Positions 36,788 to 44,406 of a stretch of 57,155 bases of DNA are shown piece by piece. The notes below the pieces were generated by a model. That model was not told the origin of the DNA and searched no databases. It worked only from the letters and a program-made list of their open reading frames with translations. The stretch covers positions 184,940 through 242,094 of the forward strand of contig NZ_SMCO01000002.1 in the NCBI RefSeq assembly GCF_004346685.1, written 5' to 3'. The position numbers and the translations under genes are program-made. The number at the start of each line of letters is the position of its first letter. The stretch's first letter is position 1. This DNA is from Sulfurirhabdus autotrophica (lineage in GTDB: Bacteria; Pseudomonadota; Gammaproteobacteria; Burkholderiales; SMCO01).

Positions 36788-37321
36788 TTAATACTTCCAC
36801 TTCCATGGCGGAATCGGGTTTGTTTCAGACCACAACCCATTTCGATGAATCTTCGCTGCAAATTCAGCTTGTCCATATTGCGCCCCCTCCTCTGCAGACT
36901 GCTCCTTTGTACGAAACCACCAGGCTAACCCAGCCTTGATCTGCTCTAATCCAGTATCTACCGTTTTCTGGCAACTATTTTGAGCGCATTGAGAATCGTG
37001 AGGCGCCACCATCACTTTACCGAGAAGCAGCCCATTTCGATCCAGCATGGGCTTCTCAACATCCACTTCCCGATTAAAAACCATTACAGACAAGTTTTGC
37101 AGGGCCTTGTCTCCAAAAGGCTGATAACGTTCAGGCGCATCGACCCCCATAATTTTAACTGTATATTGCTTGCCCGCAGAGTCAACAATTGTGATTTGAT
37201 CGCCATCCAGCACTTTGGTTACCCGCCCGGTTATCGAATCAGCCTGTACGTACGAAAAGAAAGCCCAGCCAAATATCACTACCAAGAGCTGAAATATAGG
37301 TGAAATAAACCGAAATTTCAT
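36788..37321 (-). CDS. Thermonuclease-like (SNase fold) secreted protein with missing catalytic arginines
   Basis: 177 residues: a signal peptide (to about residue 28, YVQADS) and an SNase-like domain. Metal-site residues are present (DGDQI; GVDAPE), including the Glu that corresponds to Glu43 of staphylococcal nuclease. The arginine before it (Arg35 in VRLxxVDxPE) is Lys in VKIMGVDAPE, and the second catalytic arginine (Arg87 in DRYGR) is Leu in DRNGLLLG. Two Cys (CAQNSC) may form a disulphide. The end NPIPPWKW matches family members. Start at 37321 has GGAGG 9 bases upstream; an upstream in-frame start at 37342 lacks one. Either the activity is lost or the protein has another role, such as binding nucleic acid. 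Confidence 0.88.
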   Translation of the reverse strand: MKFRFISPIFQLLVVIFGWAFFSYVQADSITGRVTKVLDGDQITIVDSAGKQYTVKIMGVDAPERYQPFGDKALQNLSVMVFNREVDVEKPMLDRNGLLLGKVMVAPHDSQCAQNSCQKTVDTGLEQIKAGLAWWFRTKEQSAEEGAQYGQAEFAAKIHRNGLWSETNPIPPWKWKY

Positions 37322-37707
37322 GAAAAAAATCCTCCAGATCAATTAGCTGCTTACCAACCATACTATAAATACCATGGTTTTTCTAATTCCAAACACTAGC
37401 GTTGCCAACTTTTCCAATATTCACAAGGTTCACAATAATAGAAAACTGGATTCATAGCGCGCGCATCACATAAAGCAAGCATGACTTGCATTGAAAATGC
37501 TAAATATTGCATGTTTATACATACCGAAATCTTAAAATTCAAGGTTCACTTTGCTTTTAGTTTAGCCATAAAGCTATGAATATTCAGTTACATGTTTTAC
37601 ATTTTGTTACATATTATCAGTCAACATAAGTCAGCATGAGGCGTTATTTGATCAGCCGATGAGAATTGGCGCTAACTACGAATGACAACCCAATATGGAG
37701 AGTAAAA
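37322..37707. other. Intergenic region between divergent genes
   Basis: 386 AT-rich bases that must hold the promoters of the nuclease-like gene (-) and the charged repeat protein (+). I see no gene, RNA or strong repeat. The last 60 bases before 37708 are less AT-rich and may carry the + strand promoter, but no clear -35/-10 pair can be assigned. Confidence 0.5.
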
Positions 37708-38097
37708 ATGTTAAAAAAATCCTTCTTTGCCGCAACTGCTTTAGTTAGTTTTGCTTTCATTGCACCCGTTCATGCTGCAGATGCAAATCTGGACCGTGCT
37801 GCTATCCAAAAGGACAATAAGGATGTCCGTCAAGACAAACAGGAAATGGTAAAAGACAAAACTGACCTCAGGAAAGACATAAAAGAACGAAATGAAGACC
37901 GCAAAGAACTAAGGCAGGATGTCAAATCTGGCGATAAGGCTGATGCACAAAAAGAAAGAGCTGAACTGCGCAAAGACAACAAAGAAATCCATGCCGATCG
38001 CAAAGATATGCGTCAAGACCGGAAAGAACTTCACGCAGATAAAATGGATCGTCATCAGGATCGTCGTGAATTAAATCGCGACAAACATCGCAACTAA
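37708..38097 (+). CDS. Secreted, highly charged repeat protein
   Basis: 129 residues: a signal peptide (cleavage after VHAA, about residue 23), then a low-complexity chain made almost only of Asp, Lys, Arg, Glu, Gln and His. The unit is about 7 residues with the core RKD or RQD-(K/R)-(K/Q)E-(L/M/I), for example DRKELRQD and DRKDMRQD. Predicted to be a long charged helix in the periplasm. Similar proteins are annotated as hypothetical in many Proteobacteria, sometimes induced by stress; no function is established. ATG at 37708 has ggag 8 bases upstream; a start at 37666 would put a polar tail before the signal peptide. Confidence 0.85.
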   Translation: MLKKSFFAATALVSFAFIAPVHAADANLDRAAIQKDNKDVRQDKQEMVKDKTDLRKDIKERNEDRKELRQDVKSGDKADAQKERAELRKDNKEIHADRKDMRQDRKELHADKMDRHQDRRELNRDKHRN

Positions 38098-38126
38098 TCA
38101 ACTTGGCACTGCGCTACCAATCAAAT

Positions 38127-38152
38127 CCAGCCTTTGGCTTGCCGGAGGCTGG
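38127..38152 (+). terminator. Possible terminator of the charged repeat protein gene
   Basis: A hairpin with a 7-bp stem (CCAGCCT and AGGCTGG) and a 12-base loop, 30 bases after the stop at 38097. Only a short T-rich tail (cgctattt) follows, so Rho-independent function is uncertain. Confidence 0.35.
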
Positions 38153-38212
38153 CGCTATTTAATTAACTGATACCCATTGTTTCGCTGAATAAATTAAAAA
38201 TTGGAAAAGCCA

Positions 38213-38290
38213 GACGTAAAAAAGGCCATAAACCTTGTATTTATTTGGGTTTACGGCCTGATTTGGACTGCTTTAGATTTGTTCGTGGTG
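38213..38290 (+). repeat. Left attachment repeat (att)
   Basis: 78 bp matching 44511-44588 at 76 positions. It contains a copy of the tRNA-Thr terminator hairpin and ends in tggtg, the last five bases of the tRNA (read from the - strand). Just inside the element (38291-38305) the match to the tRNA continues only with small deletions, as expected for the element's own attP flank. Confidence 0.82.
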
Positions 38291-38915
38291 CAGAGAGGAA
38301 TGAAACAACGGCTGTTAAACCCCATGATTGGCTGCTCTAGATTTCTTCGTTTCCAAAAATACCAACAAATGTACCAACAAAAAATCTAAGTTTGGATTTG
38401 TTATTTCGTGCTATCTAAACCATGTTTCAATCGAACCATAGTTTTCATTTACTTTGTCGCCTATCCTCTCAATAGGTTCAATGATATTTCTCAAAAATAC
38501 ATTAATACAAAACATAGCTAGAATGTCGGTAATCTTTACTTACCAACATATTGTGTGGTTATTTGGGTTTTGGACATGTAGCTTCTGAAAAATGGCTTTT
38601 GGGAACAATATTTCGAAGATGTTCTGTCGAATATTTTTACAACTACCAACCATGCATTTTAAATTACCGATCCTGTATTGGCATGTACCCTGGCTTTACA
38701 GTGGATTTGAGCTAAGTGGTATATTTATTGCTTTATGATTCTATCATAACTACAAGATGCTTCATTCTCAACAATATAATTTAAGTGCCAAAAGAAATCT
38801 GTTGGTTATCTGCCATATATTTTGAATGAAGCATGTTGTTGGTTAATAGGTGCTTTTTGATTGCTGCAAAAGTTTTGCAACTTTGTTAAATATAAATTCT
38901 AACTGGAATAAATGA
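38291..38915. other. Gene-free left arm of the integrated element
   Basis: 625 AT-rich bases with no supported gene. It carries two TACCAACAAA copies 12 bases apart (38360-38369 and 38372-38381), the same motif that recurs near the integrase, and a perfect 15-base palindrome TGCAAAAGTTTTGCA at 38865-38879, 36 bases before the start of the VPLPA-CTERM gene, which may be an operator for it. The remainder shows nothing recognisable. Confidence 0.55.
38360..38381 (+). repeat. Integrase arm-type site candidates, left end
   Basis: Two direct copies of TACCAACAAA spaced 12 bases apart, 70 bases inside the left attachment repeat. Four more copies lie at the integrase end (44407-44473). Placement at both ends of the element matches arm-type binding sites of the integrase N-terminal domain. 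Confidence 0.6.
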
Positions 38916-39536
38916 ATGAAATCTCGTCTTTTTAAGGCTAGCCTAATTGTCGCAATAATTGCAGGTGTAACTACCGTTGCGACTCCAATAATCTCATCAG
39001 CTGATACAACATATTCTTACACTGGGAATAACTTCAATTCGTTCCAGAATGATCCTGGGACAGAACCTTTCCTTAGTACCGACCATATTTCCTTCAGTTT
39101 CAGGGTTGCCTCTTTAATTGATCCCTCTCTGGATATTCAAGAAATTAATCCTACTTGGTGGAGCGTAAACGTAGGGGGGCTGACTTCAGGGAGTGACGCT
39201 GGAGATAATTTATACCTTGCTATCGCACCTGGTGCTTCGCCCAACGCACCATGGAAGTGGGAATTTTCTTCCGACAATCAAAATGGTTTATTTATACAAT
39301 CGTGGTCAAATATGCCATCGGGTTTTAATATGGGGCAAATGGATCAAGTAAACTATAGTTATCCATTTTTTGTGGATAGTTCAACAAACACCTTTGCAGT
39401 TAGTTCTGCTTTGAATGAAAACACCCCTGGTACTTGGAGCGTTTCTGCTTCTAGCCCTGTTCCGCTACCATCATCATTATGGTTACTTGGATCAGGCTTA
39501 ATTGGTTTGATGGGGATTTACCAGAAACGAAAGTAA
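38916..39536 (+). CDS. VPLPA-CTERM sorting-signal protein
   Basis: 206 residues: a signal peptide (about 1-29, ends in SSADTT) and a C-terminal tripartite sorting signal with VPLPSSLWLLGSGLIGLMG, a membrane helix and a basic end (KRK). This is the PEP-CTERM/VPLPA-CTERM class handled by exosortases, which cleave and anchor or release proteins associated with exopolysaccharide. The mature region (about 30-180) is rich in Asn, Ser and aromatic residues and has no recognised domain. It is the only + strand gene in the integrated element and looks like cargo. No exosortase is encoded in the window, so the host must supply one. Its 3' end overlaps the - strand gene that follows by 19 bases. Confidence 0.85.
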   Translation: MKSRLFKASLIVAIIAGVTTVATPIISSADTTYSYTGNNFNSFQNDPGTEPFLSTDHISFSFRVASLIDPSLDIQEINPTWWSVNVGGLTSGSDAGDNLYLAIAPGASPNAPWKWEFSSDNQNGLFIQSWSNMPSGFNMGQMDQVNYSYPFFVDSSTNTFAVSSALNENTPGTWSVSASSPVPLPSSLWLLGSGLIGLMGIYQKRK

Positions 39537-39790
39537 CTTAATATATTTGTTACGATCTTGGCGGCCAATTGGTCGCTATTTTCTTTTCTGGAATTTCCCG
39601 CCCCCCCCTGATCTTTCAATAGCGCTGATATTTCACGCAGCAAGGCACGCACGCCGCCCTTATAAGCATTGCGTGATGCTATCGCCTTACCTTGCTGTGT
39701 TCGTGCCCCTGTTGAGTGTTGCCACGGTTGCCAATTCTTTATCAATTCCGCTTGCCGTTGTCGTCTTTCCGGTGTCCAGCCATTCGCCAT
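39518..39790 (-). CDS. Conserved island protein (W-P-STG-GKA-SRNAYKGG family)
   Basis: 90 residues with the pattern WTPERRQRQAELIKNW, then STGARTQQGKAIASRNAYKGG. I recognise this as a small protein family common in proteobacterial islands and prophages, without known function. Its ATG lies inside the end of the 220-residue gene upstream, giving a 104-base out-of-frame overlap; GGAG lies about 10 bases before it. It is the last gene of the - strand run of the element and meets the VPLPA-CTERM gene tail to tail. Confidence 0.75.
   Translation of the reverse strand: MANGWTPERRQRQAELIKNWQPWQHSTGARTQQGKAIASRNAYKGGVRALLREISALLKDQGGAGNSRKENSDQLAAKIVTNILSYFRFW
39561..39576 (+). terminator. Possible terminator of the VPLPA-CTERM gene
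   Basis: A 6-bp hairpin (GCGGCC, loop AATT, GGTCGC with one G-T pair) 24 bases after the stop, followed by tattttctttt. It lies within the coding end of the convergent gene, so it is compact but plausible. Confidence 0.4.
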
Positions 39791-40349
39791 TTTTTTGATG
39801 CTCCAATAGTTCGTTTTGCTGATTTACAGTTTTCCCCGTGTGCGCGTGCGTGCGCGTACTGCTTTGTATGCTGTTGTTTATTTGCTGGTGTCCATTTGAA
39901 ATGTTGGCTTGTTTGGCAAATACTACAGGCGGGGTTTTCATAGCGGCTAACACTTCTATTGTTCTCGCGCATTGTGCCTGGGCCTTCAATGCTAACCTCA
40001 TGTAGCTTTCGGTTGCGCTCATATGTTCACCCATGTTTAATGCTGCACGCCTCGCCAGCTCGTTGAATATCGTATCAAGTGAAACTGTCTGGGCTGTTAA
40101 TGTAGCTTCAAGCTCAATTAAATTACCTGAATTTACTTGAGCTACTTTTTCACGCATGACGCTAATAGTTTCAGTCAGGTCTATTTCGCCCATTGTCTGT
40201 TGGCTAAAGGTTCGCGCTGTCACTGCATTGAGTGTTGTTGCTGATAGCCCGATTTCTGCAAACTGGTGATCTTCAGTTTTGTTTTTATCGTGCATTATTT
40301 CCAATGTGTTTGCATTGCGCTTAGTTGGCACTTGCTTTTTAGCGGTCAT
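39687..40349 (-). CDS. Conserved hypothetical island protein
   Basis: 220 residues. The middle part has the pattern TIFNELARRAALNMGEHMSATESYMRLALKAQAQCARTIEVLAAMKTPPVVFAKQANISNGHQQIN; each piece is helical and resembles a family found in islands next to the 90-residue family encoded just downstream. Function is unknown. The last 104 bases also encode the start of that downstream gene in another frame. The protein is soluble. It lies 29 bases after a small 46-codon frame and the Rep-like gene. Confidence 0.7.
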   Translation of the reverse strand: MTAKKQVPTKRNANTLEIMHDKNKTEDHQFAEIGLSATTLNAVTARTFSQQTMGEIDLTETISVMREKVAQVNSGNLIELEATLTAQTVSLDTIFNELARRAALNMGEHMSATESYMRLALKAQAQCARTIEVLAAMKTPPVVFAKQANISNGHQQINNSIQSSTRTHAHTGKTVNQQNELLEHQKNGEWLDTGKTTTASGIDKELATVATLNRGTNTAR

Positions 40350-40378
40350 TGCTGTTGCTCCTGAGTTAGTTGCTGCTA

Positions 40379-40519
40379 TTAGTGCGTATGCTTAAGAGCA
40401 CCAGCAGATAGCAAAAGAACATCACCCCTACATGGTATATCTATAGAGGTGTACGCCTGGCGGGTCAATTGAGTTTTGAAAAATGGCCTGACTGCTACGG
40501 CTGGCGGGTCAATTAGCAT
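40379..40519 (-). CDS. Small 46-residue protein after the Rep-like gene
   Basis: A frame of 46 codons starting at an ATG that overlaps the Rep-like gene stop (seven shared bases) and preceded by AGGAGG with 4-base spacing, one of the best ribosome sites in the element. The product begins MLIDPPAVAVRPFF and ends basic. No family is recognised. The repeats at 40457-40514 lie inside it but in different frames, so they are not coding repeats. Confidence 0.42.
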   Translation of the reverse strand: MLIDPPAVAVRPFFKTQLTRQAYTSIDIPCRGDVLLLSAGALKHTH

Positions 40520-40573
40520 ATTGCCTCCTTTGAATTGATACGGGTGGCGGGGCAATCATCCGATAATTGACCC
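40457..40573. repeat. Iteron-like repeats next to the Rep-like gene
   Basis: CTGGCGGGTCAATT occurs perfectly at 40457-40470 and 40501-40514, 44 bases apart; a weaker copy (GTGGCGGGGCAATC) follows at 40544-40557 after 43 bases, and the inverse AATTGACCC is at 40565-40573. Regular repeats beside a replication-initiator-like gene are typical of an origin of replication. They overlap the end of that gene and the small frame after it. Confidence 0.45.
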
Positions 40574-41016
40574 ACTAGGCGGGGCACCACTTTTAATTTT
40601 GGCATGGGTGGCAATGGCTCGTTTTTCTTCCATGTGCCTCTTGGTGTTCGGGTCGGCTGAACATCTAACTTTCCCTTGCATTCATCTATCGCGTAGAAAG
40701 TGACAGCATAGAGGCCAGCTTTGTTTCTGCCCCCTTGCCTGGTCAATTCCAGCCATCCTGCCTCGATCAATTCCTTGATGGCTTTACTCAACGTTCCTTT
40801 TGATTTCCACCCCCTGGGCTGCATCAATGTCCATGCCGTGCAAAAATCGCCGTTATTGCTGCCGTTGTACTGTGCCAACAGATCAAACAGCAGCTTGATA
40901 GCATAAGAGCTTAACAGGCTGTAGGAATGAGAACGGATAACGGCATGGGGAATGGCGATAAATCCTCCCCATTCCCGTTTTTCCGCTGCATCCTTGTAAC
41001 GGTTTTTGCGTGCCAT
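40513..41016 (-). CDS. Replication-initiator-like winged-helix protein
   Basis: 167 residues. The segment GGFIAIPHAVIRSHSYSLLS followed by LLFDLLAQYNGSNNGDFCTAW and GTLSKAIKELIEAGWLELTRQGG has the form of a winged helix that reads like the Rep/helix-turn-helix proteins of small mobile elements. The end is proline- and lysine-rich. Start at 41016 has GGAGG 5 bases upstream and overlaps the stop of the 57-residue gene upstream by one base (TAATG). It may bind the repeats near its own end and start replication of the excised element, or it may be a regulator; both are inference. Confidence 0.62.
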   Translation of the reverse strand: MARKNRYKDAAEKREWGGFIAIPHAVIRSHSYSLLSSYAIKLLFDLLAQYNGSNNGDFCTAWTLMQPRGWKSKGTLSKAIKELIEAGWLELTRQGGRNKAGLYAVTFYAIDECKGKLDVQPTRTPRGTWKKNEPLPPMPKLKVVPRLVGQLSDDCPATRINSKEAIC

Positions 41017-41189
41017 TACGCCTCCCCAGCCAATCGACTCAGAAGGCAATACAACCCCCATAGGTCGATTAATCCCATTGCGCCAATATCAGCAGTTATG
41101 CCCAGACTGGAGAAACGATTTAATAGCCATTGAAGGCGTTCCAGCCAATCAATGGAAGTTGATTGCAGAAATTGCAGCTCATGGCTCAT
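41016..41189 (-). CDS. Small 57-residue protein between Rha and Rep-like genes
   Basis: 57 residues with start MSHELQFLQSTSIDW and three Trp, mostly hydrophobic and helical (about residues 15-50). The ATG overlaps the Rha stop as ATGA and the stop overlaps the Rep-like start as TAATG, so its frame is bracketed by two coupled junctions. This double overlap is strong evidence that it is translated. No family is recognised. Confidence 0.7.
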   Translation of the reverse strand: MSHELQFLQSTSIDWLERLQWLLNRFSSLGITADIGAMGLIDLWGLYCLLSRLAGEA

Positions 41190-41938
41190 GCGGCATCCAG
41201 TAGCAGGTGTGCGCCGCTTGCGTAGTGTTCTACTTGCCGCTTTGCTTCTAGGTAAGCGCTGTGATGGTCAGCACCAGATTCAAGCGCCTGTTGGATGGCT
41301 TTCTGCACGATGAAATTTGCTGCAGTGACGGCAATTCGCTGTTGCGGTGTGAGGTTTGATCGTTCACCTGATGCTAAACCTACTGCACTGTTAACCAGTC
41401 GATTCATATTGACGTGAAATATGCGCTCTGGCGTTGTACTGCCAGCGGCATGGGCGGCTTCAGCCAAGTGCCGCACACCTTCATGCAGTTGATGGTAAAA
41501 CGGCAAATAGTCTTTGCTGATTTCCACGTTATCACGCACACGGCGGAAGGCTTGCACCAGTCGCATTTTCAGACGAACCACGTTCTTGGTATTGCGGCTC
41601 AGTGTCAGCAGGAAAAATGCTTGATCTTCCGAAAGCAGCGCATAGCGTTCTGCATTGCCGCCGCCTTGGGTGCGTTTACCATCTGCGTTTTTAAATCGCA
41701 GTTGGTCAATTTCCTGGAGCTCGTTCTCATATTGCAGGATCAATGCAAAAGTGCTTCGGTGCTGCACGCCAAGTTGCCCCGCAAGGATTCTTGAATCGAC
41801 TCGCGCCATATCTTTTGCGACAACCAGCGGCAATGCTTCCGGGGTATAATCTAACTTGCAAAGTGTTGATTTCTCAGCCGCCCGGATGCCAGTCCCGGCG
41901 GTTTTTGTTTTGTTATTCATGGTATGTTCAGTAGTCAT
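41186..41938 (-). CDS. Rha-family phage regulatory protein
   Basis: 250 residues. The N-terminal half matches the Rha domain: DMARVDSRILAGQLGVQHRS, then ALILQYENELQEIDQLRFKN and LLSEDQAFFLLTLSRNTKNV. Rha-type proteins occur in phages and satellites and affect phage development or host-range. The C-terminal half (about 130-250) is helical without a known domain. The start ATG has GGGGGC 6 bases upstream. It follows the AlpA gene by nine bases and is coupled to the 57-residue gene by ATGA. Confidence 0.82.
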   Translation of the reverse strand: MTTEHTMNNKTKTAGTGIRAAEKSTLCKLDYTPEALPLVVAKDMARVDSRILAGQLGVQHRSTFALILQYENELQEIDQLRFKNADGKRTQGGGNAERYALLSEDQAFFLLTLSRNTKNVVRLKMRLVQAFRRVRDNVEISKDYLPFYHQLHEGVRHLAEAAHAAGSTTPERIFHVNMNRLVNSAVGLASGERSNLTPQQRIAVTAANFIVQKAIQQALESGADHHSAYLEAKRQVEHYASGAHLLLDAA

Positions 41939-41947
41939 TGCCGCCCC

Positions 41948-42160
41948 CTATGCCGAAGCAATCAGAGCGCGAATATCTTCTACCCGCCAAGCGGTTGTAC
42001 ACGGCCCGAGTTTTACTGATTTTGGGAAGCGCCCGGATTTGACCCCAGCCCACCATGCAGATTTGCAAACAGGAATAACAGCGGGGATCGGTGGTTCAGC
42101 TTTGGGATTGCCGATGATTTGGGAAAGGCGAAGAAAGCCTGTTTCAGGTAGTTGGTTCAT
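41948..42160 (-). CDS. AlpA-family transcriptional regulator / excisionase
   Basis: 70 residues. It has the AlpA pattern: FLRLSQIIGN, VIPVCKSAWWAGVKSGRFPKS and a C-terminal helix (WRVEDIRALIASA), a MerR-like winged helix. AlpA proteins regulate integrase expression and excision of P4-type and related elements. ATG at 42160 has GGGAG 9 bases upstream; the longer frame (to 42226) lacks one. The position upstream of Rha and near the integrase fits that role. Confidence 0.85.
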   Translation of the reverse strand: MNQLPETGFLRLSQIIGNPKAEPPIPAVIPVCKSAWWAGVKSGRFPKSVKLGPCTTAWRVEDIRALIASA

Positions 42161-42306
42161 TTCGGATTGCTCCCGTCTAAGTAAGGCCACTGTGGGCCGA
42201 CGAGTGAATCCTGATTGATCTAGCAATTTTTAAAAATGGAAAGGGGATTACCGTTAAGGGTGTTACCCTTCGGAAACCCGCACCATCTCAGGCGCTATAG
42301 GTGTCT

Positions 42307-43071
42307 TTATTCTTCCGGTTTGCGTCCAGTCGGTACCCATTCAGGTCGAATGATTGTTGCAGCCTTGTCTGCAAGGGTTGTTGAAAATCCTTGCTGCACC
42401 AACCAAGCTGAAACCGTTGCGTTGTCAGGATGCGTTCCCCTGTCGTTTCGATCAGCATTACCCCAGAATTTAAACGCTGCCTGATTCATATACGCAAGCT
42501 TATCGGAAACGTGGGCGCGACCTGAATCAGTACGATGCTCACTCTTACTTGCTCGCAAGTTGTCCACTACAGCTATTTTTGCCAACGACCTATCATCGGG
42601 TGTCTGTAAAAAACAACTGGGACGAAAGTCGAACTTAATATTATCAGGATCACCAAAATCATATGCTGTTTTGATTTTTAGTGCAGCAAACAAAACGGCC
42701 AAATCCCATCTGAAAAAATCAGGTTCAGTCGCACGCAAGAGAAATTCAGATTCGTTAAATTTTTGTTTTGACTTTATTATTTTATCCAAATACCCCAAAA
42801 GCTGGGCGCTTGGCAACATATATTTTCTCCATCTTGTTGTTGACTTCCATATTTCCGATGGCAGGGGATAATTATCTGGGTCACTATCCAGAACTTTTTG
42901 TGCGTGCCTAATCGCCATATGAGCTGCTAAATCAATTTCGGTTTTCACCACTTTGGCATTAGCCAATATTACTTTCCCATAATTGCCGTTTAATGGATCA
43001 GCTCCGACAGCAAGTAAGGATGCTTCGTCTATAGAAAATGAAATTTTACTATTCCAGAAAAACAACTCCAT
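42307..43071 (-). CDS. Hypothetical island protein
   Basis: 254 residues, soluble. The N-terminus (SFSIDEASLLAVGADPLNGNY) and the C-terminus (NDRGTHPDNATVSAWLVQQGFS, then IIRPEWVPTGRK) resemble segments I recall from proteins of proteobacterial islands, the latter being a frequent C-terminal module. No enzyme motif is seen. ATG at 43071 was chosen for the GGAAGGGG 9 bases upstream; in-frame alternatives are ATG 43113 and TTG 43152. It follows the integrase gene in the same direction. Confidence 0.65.
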   Translation of the reverse strand: MELFFWNSKISFSIDEASLLAVGADPLNGNYGKVILANAKVVKTEIDLAAHMAIRHAQKVLDSDPDNYPLPSEIWKSTTRWRKYMLPSAQLLGYLDKIIKSKQKFNESEFLLRATEPDFFRWDLAVLFAALKIKTAYDFGDPDNIKFDFRPSCFLQTPDDRSLAKIAVVDNLRASKSEHRTDSGRAHVSDKLAYMNQAAFKFWGNADRNDRGTHPDNATVSAWLVQQGFSTTLADKAATIIRPEWVPTGRKPEE

Positions 43072-43176
43072 GAATGTATACCCCTTCCACCCCTGAATCA
43101 GGAGCCGCACCATCTGGGCAGGGGTTTCCCAGTTTTCGCCTTTGGGGATCAACCTCGGGCTAGGTGCAGCAAAACG

Positions 43177-44397
43177 TTATGCCGCGTTACCGTGCAGCGG
43201 AACTATTTCAGCCCCAGCTTTTAATTTATCCAAATAATCCGCCCATTGTTGCATCATTTTTTTACGCTCTGGTAAGTGTGTTGTTCTGTTGTAGGCTCGC
43301 CCGTTCAAATCTTTAACTGCATGGGCTAATTGATGCTCTATTAGTTCCACACGGATGCCTAGCACCTCATCCATGATCGTCCTGGCAGCGGCTCTGAATC
43401 CGTGACCCGTCATTTCTTCTTTACTGTAACCGATTCGGCGAAGGGCCGCATTAATAGCGGCTTCGCTCATGGGTCTTGCGCTGGTTCGGATGCTTGGGAA
43501 CACAAACTTGCCACTTCTTGTAAGCGGCTGAATCTCTCGCAAGATTTCAAGCGCCTGAAGTGACAAGGGGACTATGTGATCTTCACGCATTTTCATCACT
43601 GATGCCGGGTAGCAGATTGTTGCAGAATCCATATCCACCCAAGCCCATTCTGTTTGCCTTAACTCTCCGGGTCTTACAAAAATCAGCGGTGCCAGCTTCA
43701 TGGCGCATTTAACTGCAAGGGTGCCAGTGAAGCCATCAATTGAACGAATTAACGCTCCGAATTTTAGTGGCTCTGTGATGGCTGCACGGTGAATAACATT
43801 AGGTGCTGGCAATGCGCCTTTGAGGTCTTGCGTGATGTCCCGCTCTGCTCTTTGGGTGCCGACTGCATAGCGGAATATCTGTCCGACGTATTGCTTTGCA
43901 CGGTGCGCGGTTTCCAGTGCGCCACGGGTTTCAATTCGTTGCAGGACGGTTAGCAGATCAGAAGGTTTGATTTCATCAATTGGCCGCGCACCTAACCACG
44001 GAAATACATCGCGCCGAAGTATGAAATTGGTTTTCTCGATGGTTGAAGCAGCTTTGTTGGTACTAAATTTTTCAATCCATTCTTGTGCCACCACTTCAAA
44101 ACTGTTGGCAGCTTTCCCCTGTTTTGCGGCCTTTTGCGCTTTCTTGTTCTCGCCCGGGTCTACGCCCGCAGTTAACTGCTTCCGTGCATCCTCTCGCCGA
44201 TCCCGAGCATTTAACAAGCTCACGTCAGGATATACACCAACAGCCAGCGTTTTTTGTTTACCAGCAAAACGGTAAGCAAGCCGCCAATACTTTGAACCGT
44301 TAGGTTGCACCAGTAAAAATAAACCACCACCATCTGATAACTTAATTGGCTTGTCGGTCGTTTTTGCTGTTTTCACTTGTAGCGCGGTCAGTGCCAT
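43177..44397 (-). CDS. P4-type tyrosine integrase
   Basis: 406 residues. An arm-binding DUF4102 domain (about 1-85: LTALQVKTAKTTDKPIKLSD, GGLFLLVQPNGSKYWRLAYR) precedes a core-binding domain (about 105-200) and the catalytic domain with Arg (RPGELRQTEW), the HGFRAA box and Tyr in GRAYNRTTH. It recombines the element at the tRNA-Thr 3' end. ATG at 44397 has AAAGGAG 6 bases upstream; the frame further up runs through the TACCAACA repeats and is not coding. The gene reads away from the tRNA, the usual orientation for an integrase at the attachment end. Confidence 0.93.
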   Translation of the reverse strand: MALTALQVKTAKTTDKPIKLSDGGGLFLLVQPNGSKYWRLAYRFAGKQKTLAVGVYPDVSLLNARDRREDARKQLTAGVDPGENKKAQKAAKQGKAANSFEVVAQEWIEKFSTNKAASTIEKTNFILRRDVFPWLGARPIDEIKPSDLLTVLQRIETRGALETAHRAKQYVGQIFRYAVGTQRAERDITQDLKGALPAPNVIHRAAITEPLKFGALIRSIDGFTGTLAVKCAMKLAPLIFVRPGELRQTEWAWVDMDSATICYPASVMKMREDHIVPLSLQALEILREIQPLTRSGKFVFPSIRTSARPMSEAAINAALRRIGYSKEEMTGHGFRAAARTIMDEVLGIRVELIEHQLAHAVKDLNGRAYNRTTHLPERKKMMQQWADYLDKLKAGAEIVPLHGNAA

Positions 44398-44406
44398 TTG
44401 CACTCC

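Noticed and set aside
38680-38705. A sigma-54 promoter before the VPLPA-CTERM gene (TGGCATG...TGGC)
   Set aside because: The GG to GC spacing is off by one and the site lies over 200 bases before the start.
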